Below, one piece after another: positions 49,868 to 51,003 of a DNA stretch of 51,003 nt. The notes under the pieces are model-generated. The model did not search any database. It was given only the letters and a program-made list of their open reading frames with translations, and was not told the origin of the DNA. The DNA comes from Cryobacterium melibiosiphilum. Lineage in GTDB: Bacteria > Actinomycetota > Actinomycetes > Actinomycetales > Microbacteriaceae. A program made the position numbers and the translations under genes. The DNA is taken from NCBI RefSeq assembly GCF_003602235.1, contig NZ_QZVS01000091.1, positions 1-51,003 of the forward strand, given 5' to 3'. Each line of letters opens with the position of its first letter. The first letter of the stretch is position 1.

Positions 49868-50380
49868 CTACAACGAAACCGGGAAGTGCATGCCGAGCAC
49901 GGAGCGCACCGGAATCGCGCCACCGAGGTCATTTTCGACAAAACGCATCCCGAGCTTGTGCGCGACCCGCCGCGACGCCTGGTTGTCGGGGTGGATGATC
50001 GCCACGAGCCGTGGCACCTGCAGCGTGTCCCGCGCAAAGTTGCGGCAGGCCAGTGCAGCCTCGGTGGCGTAGCCGTGGCCCTGATCGGCCGAGCGCACGT
50101 GGTAGCCGACCTCGAGTTCCAGCCTGCCGTTGACCTGCTGCCAGGTGAGGCCGCAGTCGCCGACGAACTGGCCGGCTCGCGTTTCGATGATCCAGAGCCC
50201 GTAGCCGTGCTCGGCATAATTGCGCAGGTTCCAGTCGATCCAGCCTCGCGCTTCGTCCCGCGTTTTCGGGGCGGGGTAGTAGGTCATCAGCGCCGGGTCG
50301 CCGAGCAGGGCCGCCAGGTCGTCGAGGTCATCGGCGGTCATCGGCCGAAAATGCAGCCGCTCGGTGTCTGGGGGAGTCAT
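49868..50380 (-). CDS. GNAT family N-acetyltransferase (RimJ/RimL-like)
   Basis: 170-residue acetyltransferase that would move an acetyl group from acetyl-CoA to an amine. It starts with TERLHFRPMTADDLDDLAAL; the acetyl-CoA-binding segment is in EVGYHVRSADQGHGYATEAA (a Q/R-x-x-G-x-G/A variant), followed by the late motif HPDNQASRRVAHKLGMRFVE, typical of the RimJ/RimL group. Substrate unknown; protein N-termini, ribosomal proteins or small molecules are all possible. ATG 50380 lies six bases after a TAAGCT box. Stands alone, 34 bases upstream of gntR on the same strand but with separate promoter signals. Confidence 0.91.
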   Translation of the reverse strand: MTPPDTERLHFRPMTADDLDDLAALLGDPALMTYYPAPKTRDEARGWIDWNLRNYAEHGYGLWIIETRAGQFVGDCGLTWQQVNGRLELEVGYHVRSADQGHGYATEAALACRNFARDTLQVPRLVAIIHPDNQASRRVAHKLGMRFVENDLGGAIPVRSVLGMHFPVSL

Positions 50381-50386
50381 CTTCTA

Positions 50387-50392
50387 AGCTTA
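50387..50392 (-). promoter_or_regulatory. -10 box of the GNAT gene, leaderless spacing
   Basis: TAAGCT on the minus strand, then six bases (TAGAAG) and the ATG at 50380. The AGAAG could also act as a weak ribosome site if transcription starts upstream. Confidence 0.5.
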
Positions 50393-50439
50393 GGGAACGG
50401 AACCGGGCTCGTTTTCTCACCTCGAAGAGGGGCATGCCG

Positions 50440-50826
50440 ATGAGATTCATGTTGCGCGACGCGGTCGCGGTGGTGCTGGTCGTTGCCGGCCTCGGAACGC
50501 TCGCGGCCTGCTCCGGCGGCACCGCAGCGGATGCCTCGATCTCGGTCGACGAGCTCGTGTCCCGCTCCGCCGACACTCCGGTCTCGGTGACCGGGCTGCT
50601 CTATGACGATTCGTCGGGGACTCGCCTGTGCGGGGCGGTGATGGAGAGTTTTCCCGTGCAGTGCGGCGGCCCCTCGGTCGACCTCGTCGGCCTGGACATG
50701 ACGACGGTCTCGGGCACAACCAGCGACCAGGGCATCACCTGGAAGGAAGCCGTGGTGCTGACCGTGCAGCGCACGGGCAGCGGCAGCTTCACTGTGCTCA
50801 GCTCCGAGGACTCGCCGGAGTATTAA
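50440..50826 (+). CDS. Small secreted lipoprotein, function unknown
   Basis: 128-residue protein with a basic start, hydrophobic core VVLVVAGLGTLA and lipobox LAAC (Cys24) followed by SGG, so a membrane-anchored extracytoplasmic lipoprotein is expected. The mature part (about 105 residues) has two further Cys (RLCGAVMES and PVQCGGP), which could form a disulfide, and a beta-rich pattern (SVTGLLYDDSSGTRLCGAVM). No family recognised. ATG 50440 is used because GAAGAGGGG stands seven bases before it; an ATG two codons earlier would be only one base from that site. Confidence 0.8.
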   Translation: MRFMLRDAVAVVLVVAGLGTLAACSGGTAADASISVDELVSRSADTPVSVTGLLYDDSSGTRLCGAVMESFPVQCGGPSVDLVGLDMTTVSGTTSDQGITWKEAVVLTVQRTGSGSFTVLSSEDSPEY

Positions 50827-50856
50827 TGGGCCAGGCGCTCAGGTACGTCCCGGTGC

Positions 50857-50990
50857 CCCCGCGTAGCGGCGTAACCCCCCCCCCCCGCGCAGCGACGGGA
50901 ATCGGGTGATGTTGGGGCCTCCATCCGGAGCTGCGCGGGTAGTGCGCCCCTCCGCGGGTGGCGCGTACACCCCGCGCAGCGGCGCAGTAC
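50857..50990. repeat. Three short direct repeats and a C12 run at the right end
   Basis: Copies of CCCCGCG(C/T)AGCG(G/A)CG start at 50857, 50883 and 50970, with an inverted GCTGCGCGGG at about 50930. Between the first two is an uninterrupted run of twelve C (50875-50886). No coding sequence is supported between the lipoprotein stop and the window end. Confidence 0.75.
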
Positions 50991-51003
50991 CCGAGTAGCG
51001 GAT

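Noticed and set aside
49867..49900. Possible third copy of the 60-bp palindromic element (GGGAAGTGCAT in the GNAT gene)
   Set aside because: Only about 11 bases match and there is no second arm; it is inside coding sequence.

Overview
The window is a gene-dense, GC-rich stretch of an actinobacterial chromosome with no sign of phage, transposon, CRISPR, tRNA or rRNA. The gene content and order (uvrA-uvrC-rapZ-whiA-sodA-gap-pgk-tpiA-secG-rbpA; tkt-tal-pgi-zwf-opcA-pgl; ctaB and ctaA; sufB-sufD-Rieske-sufC-sufT; DUF3099-SURF1; glgC/glgA), RbpA, WhiA and OpcA all point to an aerobic high-GC Gram-positive, most likely family Microbacteriaceae. Genus cannot be decided from the sequence alone. I support 49 protein genes; one (FtsX-like, left edge) is cut by the window.

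Layout. 1-2.7 kb (minus): PadR regulator, ABC ATPase and FtsX-type permease, coupled by 4-base overlaps, with a palindromic operator in front. 2.8-9.6 kb (plus): nucleotide-excision repair (uvrA, uvrC), then rapZ and whiA. 9.7-14.3 kb (plus): superoxide dismutase, lower-glycolysis block gap-pgk-tpiA, secG, rbpA. 14.4-22.7 kb (minus): a complete pentose-phosphate operon transcribed tkt, tal, pgi, zwf, opcA, pgl. 23.0-28.9 kb: haem O synthase ctaB, a four-gene glycine-betaine/osmoprotectant ABC importer, and convergent haem A synthase ctaA. 29.2-33.4 kb (plus): Fe-S assembly operon with a Rieske protein inside. 33.5-35.8 kb (plus): TetR regulator and ABC-F ATPase. 35.8-37.3 kb (minus): DUF3099, a small Cys-rich protein and SURF1. 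37.5-42.4 kb: fabG, serB, glgC, glgA and an ABC ATPase. 42.5-46.8 kb: ribosomal protein L31 type B, trehalose synthase, an alpha/beta hydrolase and a glycosyltransferase. 46.9-49.8 kb: NRAMP-related transporter, DUF1445 hydro-lyase-like protein and an FCD-type GntR regulator. 49.9-51.0 kb: a GNAT acetyltransferase, a small lipoprotein and a repeat-rich poly-C intergenic end.

How it works together. Most of the window is core physiology: glucose-6-phosphate is split between glycolysis and NADPH-producing pentose-phosphate flow; ctaB, ctaA and SURF1 serve aa3 cytochrome oxidase; suf genes make Fe-S clusters; glgC/glgA/treS handle glycogen and trehalose.

The most unusual material is non-coding. 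Two 60-bp palindromic elements with compensatory differences lie at convergent gene ends. Many genes show a TAnnnT box exactly 6-7 bases before the start codon, which suggests leaderless mRNAs. A FadR-type operator sits inside the promoter spacer of the NRAMP/DUF1445 pair, and a TetR-type palindrome sits on the ABC-F promoter. Several short tandem repeats lie in or beside gene ends.
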